The notes under the pieces were generated by a model, which worked only from the letters and a program-made list of their open reading frames with translations, did not search any database and was not told where the DNA came from. From Aliagarivorans taiwanensis DSM 22990 (lineage in GTDB: Bacteria; Pseudomonadota; Gammaproteobacteria; Enterobacterales; Celerinatantimonadaceae): a stretch of 64,000 bases of DNA. The stretch is taken from positions 45,044 through 109,043 of the forward strand of contig NZ_AUBZ01000018.1 of assembly GCF_000429505.1 (NCBI RefSeq), given 5' to 3'. The position numbers and the translations under genes are program-made. Positions 48,115 through 57,195 of this stretch are shown here, piece after piece; the stretch's first letter is position 1, and each line of letters starts with the position of its first letter.

Positions 48115-51100
48115 TCACCATTCAAATCGCTCACCATTTTCAGTGTCACGTTCTGCTTCTCTCTCATATTCTCTTGTAATGTAAGCTTCCCATTGTGGTT
48201 TTTTAGCAATAGCCCATTCGGATACTATTTTGTCAGTTGAATCTATCAATGGTTGAAATAAAGGTAATCGAGACTCAAGTATTTTTGCCCATGAACCTGT
48301 CCCTCCGTTTGGAGTGAAATTAGATAAGTATTTATCCAAAACCAAAGTAGGTTCTGGACAAGCTTGTAACAATTCAATCGCTAATGGTGTCCACTTAACA
48401 GTTTTTTCATTTGATTGGTAAGGTGTAATAATTGATGCGAGAGCTGGATAGCTATCTTTACCGTTGTATTTACACCAGTCTAACGTGCTCTTTATATCAA
48501 CTTTCGAAAATGGACTTACTTTCTTATCAAGCCTCCCCTTTATTGCGTTTCTTATCTGAGGTTCTACTTCTTTATTTTTGCCTATAAATACTTCAAGGGC
48601 TAAAATAGGATGCAATTGAATAATTGTGGACATAAATTCTGGGAAATCATATCTTCCGATGATATGAGTTGAGATTTTCGCTTTAATTGATTCTAGAACA
48701 GTTAAAGCATACTCTTCATTTGTGCCATCACAAAAGCAGACATTGGCTATTTGGGTTAAACTATAATCGCTGCCGCCGGAAGGTCCTTTTTCTTCTGAGT
48801 AATTGAATGATGCTAAAAGTGATGCTGATTTCTCTTTAAGCAAATCTGAAACAACATAGTGTTGTTTTTGCTTTAGCCCATGAAAGCGCATGGATAGTAT
48901 TTCTATGGCAACTGTCTGGCCGTCTTCTTGTTGCCAAATTAAATCTAACATTTCACATAGCTGAGCGTCGGATATTGGTTCGTGACTGCGACCACATGCT
49001 AAGTTTCCATACATCCAAACTGGAGATATGTTTTCTTTTAATGCTTTAAGTATACGAGCAATTGCACTTTGGTCGATAACGTAACTTAGTTGAACTAATA
49101 TAAAGCATTGCTTGAGTTCAGGGTGTTCCATGAATTCATCTAAGAAAGTATTGGTGAGCTTGATGTTAACTTTCGAGAGGTGCTTAATTTGACCACATAA
49201 GAAGTTAATGTTTCGTTCTTTCTCAGGTACTTTTTCTAATGCAGAAACTGTCAAGGCTAATAGCTCTTCGTTATTATGTGTTCCTTTTGCACAACCTTCT
49301 CCAAATTCAAATAAGTTAGAGCTAGAACCACTGTATGACAGAAGTTCAGTCAACATAGATTGAAGTAACTGCCTATCAGTATCTGCTGCTTTTACCCCCA
49401 AATCTATAGAGTATTGCTGTCCTTTTTTATAACCGCGCTCATTTAAAGCACCATCCTTATCATATTCTTCTAAATCATGAAATTTCCATTTATCAGCCAA
49501 TACATACATGTTTATATCGTCTAATAAGGACTTAGGTGATAATTGCTTTGCGATTGTTCGCAACCTCTGTATTTCTGTTTCTGTGGAAGTTTTGCAATCC
49601 CATTTTAAGATATCATGTAAGGCAGAAAAACCATCAGCCCACATTCCTAAAGTACTTATTTTTATACAAGTGTGTTCAATTAAACCTCTTAAGTAATTTT
49701 GTCGCCACAAGCCACGTAGGCTTTTGCCTAGTACTTTTTTGGCTCGCTCTGAGTGAAGAGTTTTATTAGTGATAAATTCAGATGTATATTCAATGAACAA
49801 TTGATACCAGTCTGCAACATCTTGGTTGGTTTTTGGTCTATAACCAAAATCTCTTGGGTTCGCACCAAAATCAAAGCTATGGCTGGAGGAAAAGTGCCAA
49901 GCCTCAAGAGATGCGTCTAAGAGTTCGAAAGCCAGTTCTACACTATGCTCGGTAGCCATAGAAATTAAATTTTTTATAACATCTAAACGCTGCTCTTTGG
50001 TTGCATGAGTTCCAGATAAATAAAGTTGAAATAATGACTTTAAAACATCTTTGATAGAGTTGCAATTTTCAGCTTTATCTTCTGATAAAGTGAATTGGCA
50101 TAACAAATTTGCACAGATATCAAAATATTGTTCATCATAAGCAATAGACCTGATAAGTCTTGTTATTTCTGTAAATTGCTTATTTTTTCGTGTGCAAAAA
50201 TCAGGCTGTTTAGCTAAAGCTTCAATGTGAAGTAAAACTTCTTTAGTTGAAATAGGAGCTATATTGGTGAGCAATACCCAGGCAAATTCACTTTTTCCTT
50301 CGGCGTATAGTTTATGTAATAATCCATTTTTATTTAACCACTCATTAACGATGATTTTGGCTTCTTCACATTTAGGTAAGTAGCCTAATCTCCTTGAAAA
50401 GGATTTTAGTAAGCGTTCATCTGTTGATTCATTGAAGTTATCATAAATAACACCTGTACTTATATTTTCTAACGCATGCTTTGCTAACCTGTTCGCAATT
50501 GGGTGCGGTAAAACAGCCATCCATTTACTTCGTTGCTGAACTAAATTTCGACGCTTTAGCTCTTTAGCTGATTCATGGATATCTCTTGGTGGAATTCCTG
50601 ATAGTTCACTGAGTAAAGTAATATCATCACTATAAGTCTTATCACTGTTAATTTGGAATGAATAAACGAGTGAAAGATATTGAGCGGCTGTTTCGAGTGA
50701 CTTTTCATTAGCATGACGTTGGTTAAATAGTCTTTTAAATAGTTCTTCATCCCTTAAGCTTGAGATGTTTTCGTCTTTACCTATTGTTTCTGCTAAAGCC
50801 AAAGCTATTCTTGAGTTGCCACCTGAAAATTCACTAATTGTTCTAGAGTTTTGCTGACCTAGATGCTGATATCTAGCGTTAAGTATTTTTTCTATAAGCT
50901 CGACAGATGATGGCTCTAAAGAGAATACTTCTGTTTGCTCTGGTTGGTCTTCTCTTAAATCATACTCGACAGTCAGTAAATTGGTGCTACTGCTCTCGGT
51001 GCTACACAATGTGGTTAGGGATCTATGTAAGTCAGGTGGACAGTTATCTATTATCAAAATTGCCTTTCGGCCTTCGTTAGCGATTTTTTCTGCCAAAGCT

Positions 51101-52245
51101 TGCGGTGTTGGCTTTGGACCATTGGCCATATCAGTATAAAATACTGCCTTATGGGGCAAAGGGTTTTCACCAATGCGCTCATCAAATAAAGCTTGCACGA
51201 ACCGAGTTTTTCCAACACCAGATAAACCAACAAGTCTAATAGACGCTTTTCTTTCTAATAACTTGTTTCTAATAAGGTTTAAGCCATCTAAACCTTTAAG
51301 CCCTTCGTTATTGCTTGAAGATGAATCAAGCAATCTAACCTGTTCATCAACGAAGTATTCACCGATCGTTCCATGGGGGCAATTTGCCCAGTTACTATAC
51401 CCTTCCCATGCGTTTATATCGTTATGAAATCGTGAACTTATCCATAGCTTATGAAAATCTCTTTTTTTTTGAGATACAAATTCTTTGATATGGGTATATA
51501 TCTCATCATTTTTATCATTTGGCTTACAAATGTTTTCATGACTAACCGCAATAGGAATAGCTCTAACCCCAGCTATACCAGGATCAGCACTGTCTGGTTT
51601 AACAACAGTGATAGTACCGTACATTTTTTCAGTTTCTATAAGGACAAGATGTCTCAGTACTTTGTGCTGGCACCAATCTCGATACCAAGTATTTAATTCT
51701 CTAAGGTTGGGGTCATTTCGACTCAAAGATGCAGCAGCTATTGATGGTTGTTGAAATGTTAGGCATCTCAAAAGACCTTTGGCAAAAATATTGTGGCCAT
51801 GAGTTGCGATGTCAGAGCCAAGATGAGGAGTGCCTAAAAAAGCAACGCCAGTAACTCTTTCTATAAATTGATGTGCAACTTCTCTTTTATTTTGATCACT
51901 AGCGATTCTTAATATTTGTTTTGTAATTAGTCCTCCAAGACTGTGGCAAACAAATACTATTTCGCCATCGGCTAGCTTCGGAGTTTTAAGTAAGTTCTCA
52001 AAAATGTTTGTAGCAAGATCCGGAATGCCCATCCCTGAACTATCAAACTTGAGCTTTGGAGCTTCATATTTAACAGTCCATATGTTTAGATCTTCACAAT
52101 CTTCCAAGAGCCACATAGGCCAAGCTACTTTTTTGGTATTTCTATCTAACCAAGTATTCTTTGAGTCACCTCCCAAGCCATGCAGCAAGATTACGTGAAC
52201 ATCTTTAATTTTTTCAGGATCTGATCTTAAAACTATTTTTGCCAC
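48115..52245 (-). CDS. Lipase/esterase-STAND NTPase, candidate antiphage protein
   Basis: This 1376-residue protein begins with an alpha/beta-hydrolase domain: VILLHGLGGDSKNTW near residue 18, the nucleophile elbow VCHSLGG with Ser102, GTPHLGSD, and a SHENICKP segment with a candidate triad His236. A P-loop follows (GLSGVGKT, 340-347; Walker B AILIID, 395-400) with winged-helix-like features, and then about 850 residues of helical repeat without recognisable motifs. This is a STAND/NLR-like arrangement: a sensor array of repeats, an NTPase switch and a hydrolase effector. Related chimeras occur in bacterial immune systems. The start is GTG with AAAGAG upstream; a broken HTH open in the same frame precedes it. 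The gene is markedly AT-rich. Lipid or ester cleavage upon infection is inferred, not shown. Confidence 0.75.
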   Translation of the reverse strand: MAKIVLRSDPEKIKDVHVILLHGLGGDSKNTWLDRNTKKVAWPMWLLEDCEDLNIWTVKYEAPKLKFDSSGMGIPDLATNIFENLLKTPKLADGEIVFVCHSLGGLITKQILRIASDQNKREVAHQFIERVTGVAFLGTPHLGSDIATHGHNIFAKGLLRCLTFQQPSIAAASLSRNDPNLRELNTWYRDWCQHKVLRHLVLIETEKMYGTITVVKPDSADPGIAGVRAIPIAVSHENICKPNDKNDEIYTHIKEFVSQKKRDFHKLWISSRFHNDINAWEGYSNWANCPHGTIGEYFVDEQVRLLDSSSSNNEGLKGLDGLNLIRNKLLERKASIRLVGLSGVGKTRFVQALFDERIGENPLPHKAVFYTDMANGPKPTPQALAEKIANEGRKAILIIDNCPPDLHRSLTTLCSTESSSTNLLTVEYDLREDQPEQTEVFSLEPSSVELIEKILNARYQHLGQQNSRTISEFSGGNSRIALALAETIGKDENISSLRDEELFKRLFNQRHANEKSLETAAQYLSLVYSFQINSDKTYSDDITLLSELSGIPPRDIHESAKELKRRNLVQQRSKWMAVLPHPIANRLAKHALENISTGVIYDNFNESTDERLLKSFSRRLGYLPKCEEAKIIVNEWLNKNGLLHKLYAEGKSEFAWVLLTNIAPISTKEVLLHIEALAKQPDFCTRKNKQFTEITRLIRSIAYDEQYFDICANLLCQFTLSEDKAENCNSIKDVLKSLFQLYLSGTHATKEQRLDVIKNLISMATEHSVELAFELLDASLEAWHFSSSHSFDFGANPRDFGYRPKTNQDVADWYQLFIEYTSEFITNKTLHSERAKKVLGKSLRGLWRQNYLRGLIEHTCIKISTLGMWADGFSALHDILKWDCKTSTETEIQRLRTIAKQLSPKSLLDDINMYVLADKWKFHDLEEYDKDGALNERGYKKGQQYSIDLGVKAADTDRQLLQSMLTELLSYSGSSSNLFEFGEGCAKGTHNNEELLALTVSALEKVPEKERNINFLCGQIKHLSKVNIKLTNTFLDEFMEHPELKQCFILVQLSYVIDQSAIARILKALKENISPVWMYGNLACGRSHEPISDAQLCEMLDLIWQQEDGQTVAIEILSMRFHGLKQKQHYVVSDLLKEKSASLLASFNYSEEKGPSGGSDYSLTQIANVCFCDGTNEEYALTVLESIKAKISTHIIGRYDFPEFMSTIIQLHPILALEVFIGKNKEVEPQIRNAIKGRLDKKVSPFSKVDIKSTLDWCKYNGKDSYPALASIITPYQSNEKTVKWTPLAIELLQACPEPTLVLDKYLSNFTPNGGTGSWAKILESRLPLFQPLIDSTDKIVSEWAIAKKPQWEAYITREYEREAERDTENGERFEW

Positions 52246-52413
52246 TTCTTTTTTCTCTTTAATCCATTGCTCAACGTCAATCCGCTTAAATCGCCAGATA
52301 CCGCCAATTTAGAACCCCGATAACTTGCCTTCGCTAGCTGAGCGATAAGCAGTCTTTTCATTTAGCTTCAGGTAGGTTGCCTCCTCCTGAGTGGTTAAAA
52401 TCACGTCAGTCAT
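52246..52413 (-). pseudogene. Excisionase-type HTH relic in frame with the STAND gene
   Basis: The minus-strand frame of the STAND gene extends 56 codons upstream to ATG 52413 and encodes a recognisable excisionase-family HTH (LTTQEEATYLKLNEKTAYR near the start, then IGGIWRFKRIDVEQWIKEKK). One in-frame TAA at codon 35 (52311-52309) falls where the family normally has Lys or Arg before IGG or VGG. Otherwise the frame is intact through to the STAND start, with no frameshift. It may be a decayed adapter or regulator that once was fused to, or translationally coupled with, the STAND protein. Confidence 0.65.
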
Positions 52414-52701
52414 GAAACTCTTTCTCACTTAGAAAAAACCGAAGGTATTCGAAATTTTGGGAAGCCTCAATGACATTTTTAGCAATAACTTCAGTAGTAT
52501 GCGGCTATTTCAAAATCGAGAATGTTAGGGGGGTCAAAGACTTAGAAAAACAGGCCCGAAAAAGTGACATAAAGAGAGGAGATCTACCCCTAATGACATT
52601 AGTTTCTTTTCGTATAATTAACTATTTCCTTAATTATAACATACAGTTACAAGTTTTTGCAGACTGCAATTTTCTGAGCTGACTTGGTATAAGGACGTTT
52701 T
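52414..52701. other. Divergent promoter region between the STAND unit and tnsA
   Basis: No coding sequence is supported in these 288 bp. TGACAT occurs at 52471, 52565 and 52594, which could be weaker TnsB sites or regulator sites. I do not see the AATTAAGNYTGTGAC repeats here, so I place the element end left of the STAND gene rather than here. Confidence 0.4.
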
Positions 52702-53544
52702 TTGAACAGGAAAGCGTTTATGGTTCGGCAACCGGTAATTACTAACGAAATCGTTAAGTCGATAAATGCATGGAAGAGGGAGATTCAGCTCAAGCAAACA
52801 TACCTGCCTTTCATCACTGTTAGGAAGGTTAACAAAGTAGGCAGGCGTCATTGGGTCTATTGTGTGAGACAAAATCGCGAGGTGCATCTGCTCTCTGACG
52901 GTGAAGAACGCAGCTACAAAATTCTGCTTTGGCAACCAAACACAATCAGCGTGGAAGAGCAGTATGTTCTGGATATTGATGAAACCTTGGATATCGCCAT
53001 TGGCCTGAATGTTATCCACCCTCGTGATTGGAAGACCTTCGTAGCTCACCCCATGACTCTCGATTTCTTGGTCAAGGTACGGTTACCCAATGGTGGATTT
53101 AAGCTCATTGCTTACTCCTTCAAGTATTGGAATCAGATTTTCGAAATAACTCCTGAGGGTGAAGTAGTTGAAAAGAGCTCACGCACTTGGCAGAAGTTCT
53201 GTATTGAGCGGGAGTATTGGGCTCGGCGAGGAGTTGAGTATCGAATAATCACAGAGCGGAATACAACCAAGCAGAGAGCATGGTGCGTCAACTACTTTGA
53301 ACTGGCTCATGACCTAGTAGCTAGTCGAAATGAACTAGTAGAGTTTGGTGAAGCGTTCATTGAATCGTGGATATCCGACCCACGAGCAGAGCTACAGGAC
53401 CATTTAAACTCTGTGGGTTCAAACTTGCGCTTGTCTTTCCAACGATCTCAGTCGCTTTTCCAATACTGCGGGCTTCACCACCTCCTCCCCATTGTGACAA
53501 CTCGCCATATCCGACTATTTCGTCCAGTAGAGTTGAAGCTGTGA
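52702..53544 (+). CDS. tnsA: Tn7-like transposase endonuclease subunit TnsA
   Basis: This 280-residue protein has the TnsA restriction-enzyme-like core. Candidate catalytic residues are Glu68 (SDGEERSY), Asp121 (PMTLDFLVKV) and Lys141 (AYSFKYW); ISVEEQYVLDI matches the conserved REQ-type segment. It cuts the 5' ends at the transposon termini and works with TnsB to allow cut-and-paste movement. Tn7 TnsA has 273 residues, so the length is normal. A weaker GTG or ATG choice exists a few codons later (M8). Its stop overlaps the tnsB start. Confidence 0.88.
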   Translation: MNRKAFMVRQPVITNEIVKSINAWKREIQLKQTYLPFITVRKVNKVGRRHWVYCVRQNREVHLLSDGEERSYKILLWQPNTISVEEQYVLDIDETLDIAIGLNVIHPRDWKTFVAHPMTLDFLVKVRLPNGGFKLIAYSFKYWNQIFEITPEGEVVEKSSRTWQKFCIEREYWARRGVEYRIITERNTTKQRAWCVNYFELAHDLVASRNELVEFGEAFIESWISDPRAELQDHLNSVGSNLRLSFQRSQSLFQYCGLHHLLPIVTTRHIRLFRPVELKL

Positions 53545-55742
53545 TTTATCAGAGCTTACAGATCTCCTCAAATGACGGGGAGATCGACCTGCTAGTCTGC
53601 CATGTACACTTTAGTCGCCAACTCGCGGCTGTGGTGGACCTTAAAGTTATTGAAGGCCGCAGTAATTTACCGAAACCAAAGATTTGGAAGTTTAATGAGT
53701 TAACCAAGCTTATTAAGCAAAAGGGCTATACAACACAGCAATTCTCTTATCCAGCAGAGATGTCTTTCAGTGACAGAGAGCTTAAAGAACAAAAGAGGCA
53801 GACGTGGGTTGCTAAGCGGGATGAAAAGCATCGACGTCTGGCTCCGCTAACGAGTGACGCACTTATAAACCAGTACCTCTATGGAGACGGCATCGCTGAT
53901 GAGGTGATGTTTCTTGTTGCTGAAAACATCCGTTCTGATGATGAGTCTGCATGGAAGACTAAGGGGGCGTACTACAGCGCCCTTAATCGCTACATTACAT
54001 TCGGCTGCACAATTAATGCTCTCCTACCTGTCAGGCTTAAAGCTTGTGGTTCAAACTATCTCCACATTGACAAGCCTGGCCCTAACAACGTGAAGCGAGG
54101 GCGCGGCGGCAAAGATAATCGGAACAGTCGATCGAAGTCGATGGGTGTAACAAAGCTTCATAAAAAAGCGCTGCGTCAGGTCGTCGCTTTCGTAAAGAAG
54201 ACTTGTAGTAAGTTTACCTATGCAAAAGCGATAGAAGTTTATCAGCTCAATTTTGAGAACCATATTGTAGAGAGGGAGATTGAAGGAGAGGTTCACCGTA
54301 CCTACGTTCCCTTTAAAGAGCACGAATGCCTCTCTGATGAGCAGGTTTACTACCACTTAAAACAGATTTTTACCAAAGCAGAATACCTAAAGATCAAGTA
54401 TGGAAACTTAGTCTATGAGAAGGATTATGCTGATCGTCAGGGCTCCGCTCATGACGGTGTTATAGGTGCAACTCATCGCTATGAAATCGACGCTACCATT
54501 CTTGATGTTTACGTTAGATACCCTTATGACACGACAGGTCAGTACACAATGGGACGGCCAGTGCTCTACTTGGTGGTCGACGTCGCAAGCACCATGTATG
54601 TGGGTTTTTATCTTGGTTTCGATGGCCCCTGTTGGCAAGGTGCTGCGCAAGCGTTGGTCAACGCTTGCATGGACAAAAAAGAGTTCTGTGCACGTTTTGG
54701 CGTCCCTCCTGAAGACGTAAATTGGCCCGCTGCCCATATTCCCGTGCAGGTCACGATCGATAATGGCCCTGAGTACAAAGACGGGCTAATTCAGTCGATA
54801 TTAAGATCGGAGCTTGGAATACGGGCATTTAATTTCACAGCCGTATTCAGAGGGGATGCCAAAGGCTGTGTGGAGAGGGCTTTTGGTGTGCTTAATGGCG
54901 TAATTCACTTTATCGCTGGGGCCATACCAAAGCTGGTTGGTAGGGACGAACAGCACCCATCGAATCGAGCTGAGTATGACTTAGATGCTCTGCATCGACT
55001 TATCTACGAGGAGATTGTATTTCGCAATAACAGCGCTGAGCGCATTAGCAAAATGGATATCAATGCGATCCGAGCCAATATCGACATAACTCCTCAAGCA
55101 CTTTTTTTGCACTCCCTTAAGCAGGAAATGAATGGTGGTAGGCCTTCAAAAGATGTTGAACCAGGAAGAGTTAGGTGGGCTTTCTTGCCTGAAGAAACTG
55201 CTTATGTTCGTGGCAATGGGGTCTATTTTGAAGGCTTAGTATATCACTCAGATTTTGCTAACCAAGCTGGGTGGTATACCAAAGCTAAACACCATGGTGC
55301 ATTCAAAATTGTAGTTAAACGCACCAAAGACTGGACTTCTCAGATCTGGCATAAAACGTCTGAGGGAGAGTACGTGTGCTTGCATTTGAAGAATGTAAAT
55401 GACGAATCACCCTTCCTAGATATGCATTGGGAGCCTTTGCTGCACCTCCTTGAGCAGTTCAAAGACAAAAAGCACCAAAACCGGCTTAACAAAAAAAGGA
55501 TGGCGGCATTCAAGCAAGGGATTATTGACCGCATCGAAGCGCTTAACCAGGAGCAATTGTCTGGTACACCGGAGAATTCCCGCAAGTCAATCCAACCCGG
55601 AATTAAATCTCGTCAGTTGTTTCAGAAAACCCTTGAGAAGATGTTACATGCGGTGGAGTTACACGCTGCGCTAATGGATGAAACTACCTCAGAAGCACCA
55701 GAGCAGAACTTACCAGACGATCTCGATAAGAAGCTTTTTTAA
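53541..55742 (+). CDS. tnsB: Tn7-like transposase TnsB (DDE recombinase)
   Basis: This 733-residue transposase has the RNase-H-like DDE core: Asp317 in RYEIDATILDVY, Asp407 in VTIDNGPEY and Glu445 in KGCVERAFGV. The region between is typical, with PVLYLVVDVASTMYVGFYLGF. It binds the transposon ends and joins 3' ends to target DNA. The start is GTG 53541, which overlaps the tnsA stop by 3 bp (GTGA); the open frame continues upstream into tnsA but that part is a shadow of tnsA. The C-terminal part is lysine-rich and helical, as expected for TnsC contact. The length is close to Tn7 TnsB (702). Confidence 0.92.
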   Translation: MIYQSLQISSNDGEIDLLVCHVHFSRQLAAVVDLKVIEGRSNLPKPKIWKFNELTKLIKQKGYTTQQFSYPAEMSFSDRELKEQKRQTWVAKRDEKHRRLAPLTSDALINQYLYGDGIADEVMFLVAENIRSDDESAWKTKGAYYSALNRYITFGCTINALLPVRLKACGSNYLHIDKPGPNNVKRGRGGKDNRNSRSKSMGVTKLHKKALRQVVAFVKKTCSKFTYAKAIEVYQLNFENHIVEREIEGEVHRTYVPFKEHECLSDEQVYYHLKQIFTKAEYLKIKYGNLVYEKDYADRQGSAHDGVIGATHRYEIDATILDVYVRYPYDTTGQYTMGRPVLYLVVDVASTMYVGFYLGFDGPCWQGAAQALVNACMDKKEFCARFGVPPEDVNWPAAHIPVQVTIDNGPEYKDGLIQSILRSELGIRAFNFTAVFRGDAKGCVERAFGVLNGVIHFIAGAIPKLVGRDEQHPSNRAEYDLDALHRLIYEEIVFRNNSAERISKMDINAIRANIDITPQALFLHSLKQEMNGGRPSKDVEPGRVRWAFLPEETAYVRGNGVYFEGLVYHSDFANQAGWYTKAKHHGAFKIVVKRTKDWTSQIWHKTSEGEYVCLHLKNVNDESPFLDMHWEPLLHLLEQFKDKKHQNRLNKKRMAAFKQGIIDRIEALNQEQLSGTPENSRKSIQPGIKSRQLFQKTLEKMLHAVELHAALMDETTSEAPEQNLPDDLDKKLF

Positions 55743-55755
55743 ATCAGGAGTAAAC

Positions 55756-57195
55756 ATGATTGTAATTGATGCAGAGTATGTCCCTCACATGGATCTTAAC
55801 CTCAACGGAAACCCTTTGTCCGAGGCTATTCAGGTCTGCCTAGACCGCAATGTTTTCGTTAATGAAGTTATTTCCAAACCTAATATCCAAGCCAATTTTT
55901 GGTCTCTGCCGCCGTTTTATCAAATGACTCAACTACGACAGCTTACCGATGTCCACCAACCTCTGCCACAAACCTGGCTTATGTACCACAAGATCATGAG
56001 CCTAGTTTTGCATTCGTATGTTAAGCGCGATCCTTTTTCACCCCAAATGGTTAGGCTCAAGGCTAAATTAGCTGAACAGATGCGTCAGGACAAGGTCAAG
56101 TTCACACATCCTGTTGGTTTAACTACCGCTCCGTCTGTGCTGGTGGCAGGCGATTCAGGTACTGGTAAGACGACGGTGATTCGGACAATCCAATCAAGGA
56201 TCCCTCAGGTGATTCATCACTGTTCGTATAAAGGAAAGCACTTTGCGAACAATCAGCTCGTCTGGGTTAGCTTTGATTTGCCGCCCACTGGCTCGGCGAA
56301 AGCCATGGCGGTGAACTTTTTTCACGCAGTTGATGCCGCTTTAGGAACCGATTATGCGGAGGAATGGAGTGCTAGAGATCGAGAGTCAGTAGATAAGCAC
56401 CTAACTGCCATGCAGATCGTTGCCCTTGAGCACAACCTCGGCATGGTACATGTCGACGAACTACAGTTCATGTTGGCTTACTCAAAAAACTCAAACTCGC
56501 CTAATCTGCAAATCCTTGAAGCACTTTTTAACAAAATCGGAGTTCCTATTTTTCAAAGCTGCACGGCAGAAGGAGTTGATGTATTCAAGGCTTTGCCCAA
56601 TGGGGATTATCGTGTCGGCACGGACACTACAACAGTGCGCCGAATGCTAAACGATCGAGAGTACCGGCTGAGCAACCATGAGTTGAGCTCAACCTATTTT
56701 TCAGAACTCTTTGATACCCTCTTCCCTAAAGCATTGGTACACCCAGCAACTCCTTTAATTGTTCGAGATAGCTTTAAGGCCAAGTTTCACAAGCTGACCT
56801 GTGGATTGCCAGCAATCATGATTCGCTTGGCCTCGCTACATCATGAAACGTTTGTCAACCTGCTAGATAGTTCTAGCTCCAATGATGGCTACCACACATA
56901 TCACGAGGGTTTGCTTGAGATGGTTTACCGAAATCAATTCAGCCTGATTGATCCTGCTCTGGCACGGTATCGTCGTGGGGATAAGAGTGGTTATGAAAAG
57001 TCTATTCGTACCGAAAGTAATAAGGCGGCTTACTCCAATAAGGAAGTTGTTGAAGAGCGTAAGAAAGTGCCGCGAAAGAAAGCCACTGTAGTCAAAACAG
57101 AGTTTCCTGAAAATCAGAATCTTATGCTCGGTGTGGACTCCCTATTGTCTAAGGGAGAGTTCTTACAAGGTCTTGAGGATGATGATAATGCGTAA
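55756..57195 (+). CDS. tnsC: Tn7-like AAA+ regulator TnsC
   Basis: This 479-residue AAA+ ATPase has Walker A GDSGTGKT (132-139), Walker B GMVHVDELQ (229-237) and a conserved GVPIFQSCTAEG sensor region. It forms filaments on target DNA and connects the target selector (TniQ/TnsD) with TnsAB. ATG 55756 follows CAGGAG and is preferred to the upstream ATG 55678, which lies within tnsB. It is 13 bp after tnsB. The length resembles Tn7 TnsC (555) more than the shorter TnsC of CRISPR-guided I-F elements. Confidence 0.9.
   Translation: MIVIDAEYVPHMDLNLNGNPLSEAIQVCLDRNVFVNEVISKPNIQANFWSLPPFYQMTQLRQLTDVHQPLPQTWLMYHKIMSLVLHSYVKRDPFSPQMVRLKAKLAEQMRQDKVKFTHPVGLTTAPSVLVAGDSGTGKTTVIRTIQSRIPQVIHHCSYKGKHFANNQLVWVSFDLPPTGSAKAMAVNFFHAVDAALGTDYAEEWSARDRESVDKHLTAMQIVALEHNLGMVHVDELQFMLAYSKNSNSPNLQILEALFNKIGVPIFQSCTAEGVDVFKALPNGDYRVGTDTTTVRRMLNDREYRLSNHELSSTYFSELFDTLFPKALVHPATPLIVRDSFKAKFHKLTCGLPAIMIRLASLHHETFVNLLDSSSSNDGYHTYHEGLLEMVYRNQFSLIDPALARYRRGDKSGYEKSIRTESNKAAYSNKEVVEERKKVPRKKATVVKTEFPENQNLMLGVDSLLSKGEFLQGLEDDDNA

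Noticed and set aside
53367..53540. Upstream extension of the tnsB frame inside tnsA
   Set aside because: The sequence there is an antiparallel-free frame shadow of tnsA with Pro/Ser-rich nonsense; GTG 53541 gives the standard length and a GTGA overlap.
53541..53700. A D...VVDLK pattern in the TnsB N-terminus that resembles a PD-(D/E)XK nuclease core
   Set aside because: It occupies the position of the beta-rich N-terminal domain present in Tn7 TnsB, lacks the remaining nuclease motifs, and TnsA already supplies the nuclease.
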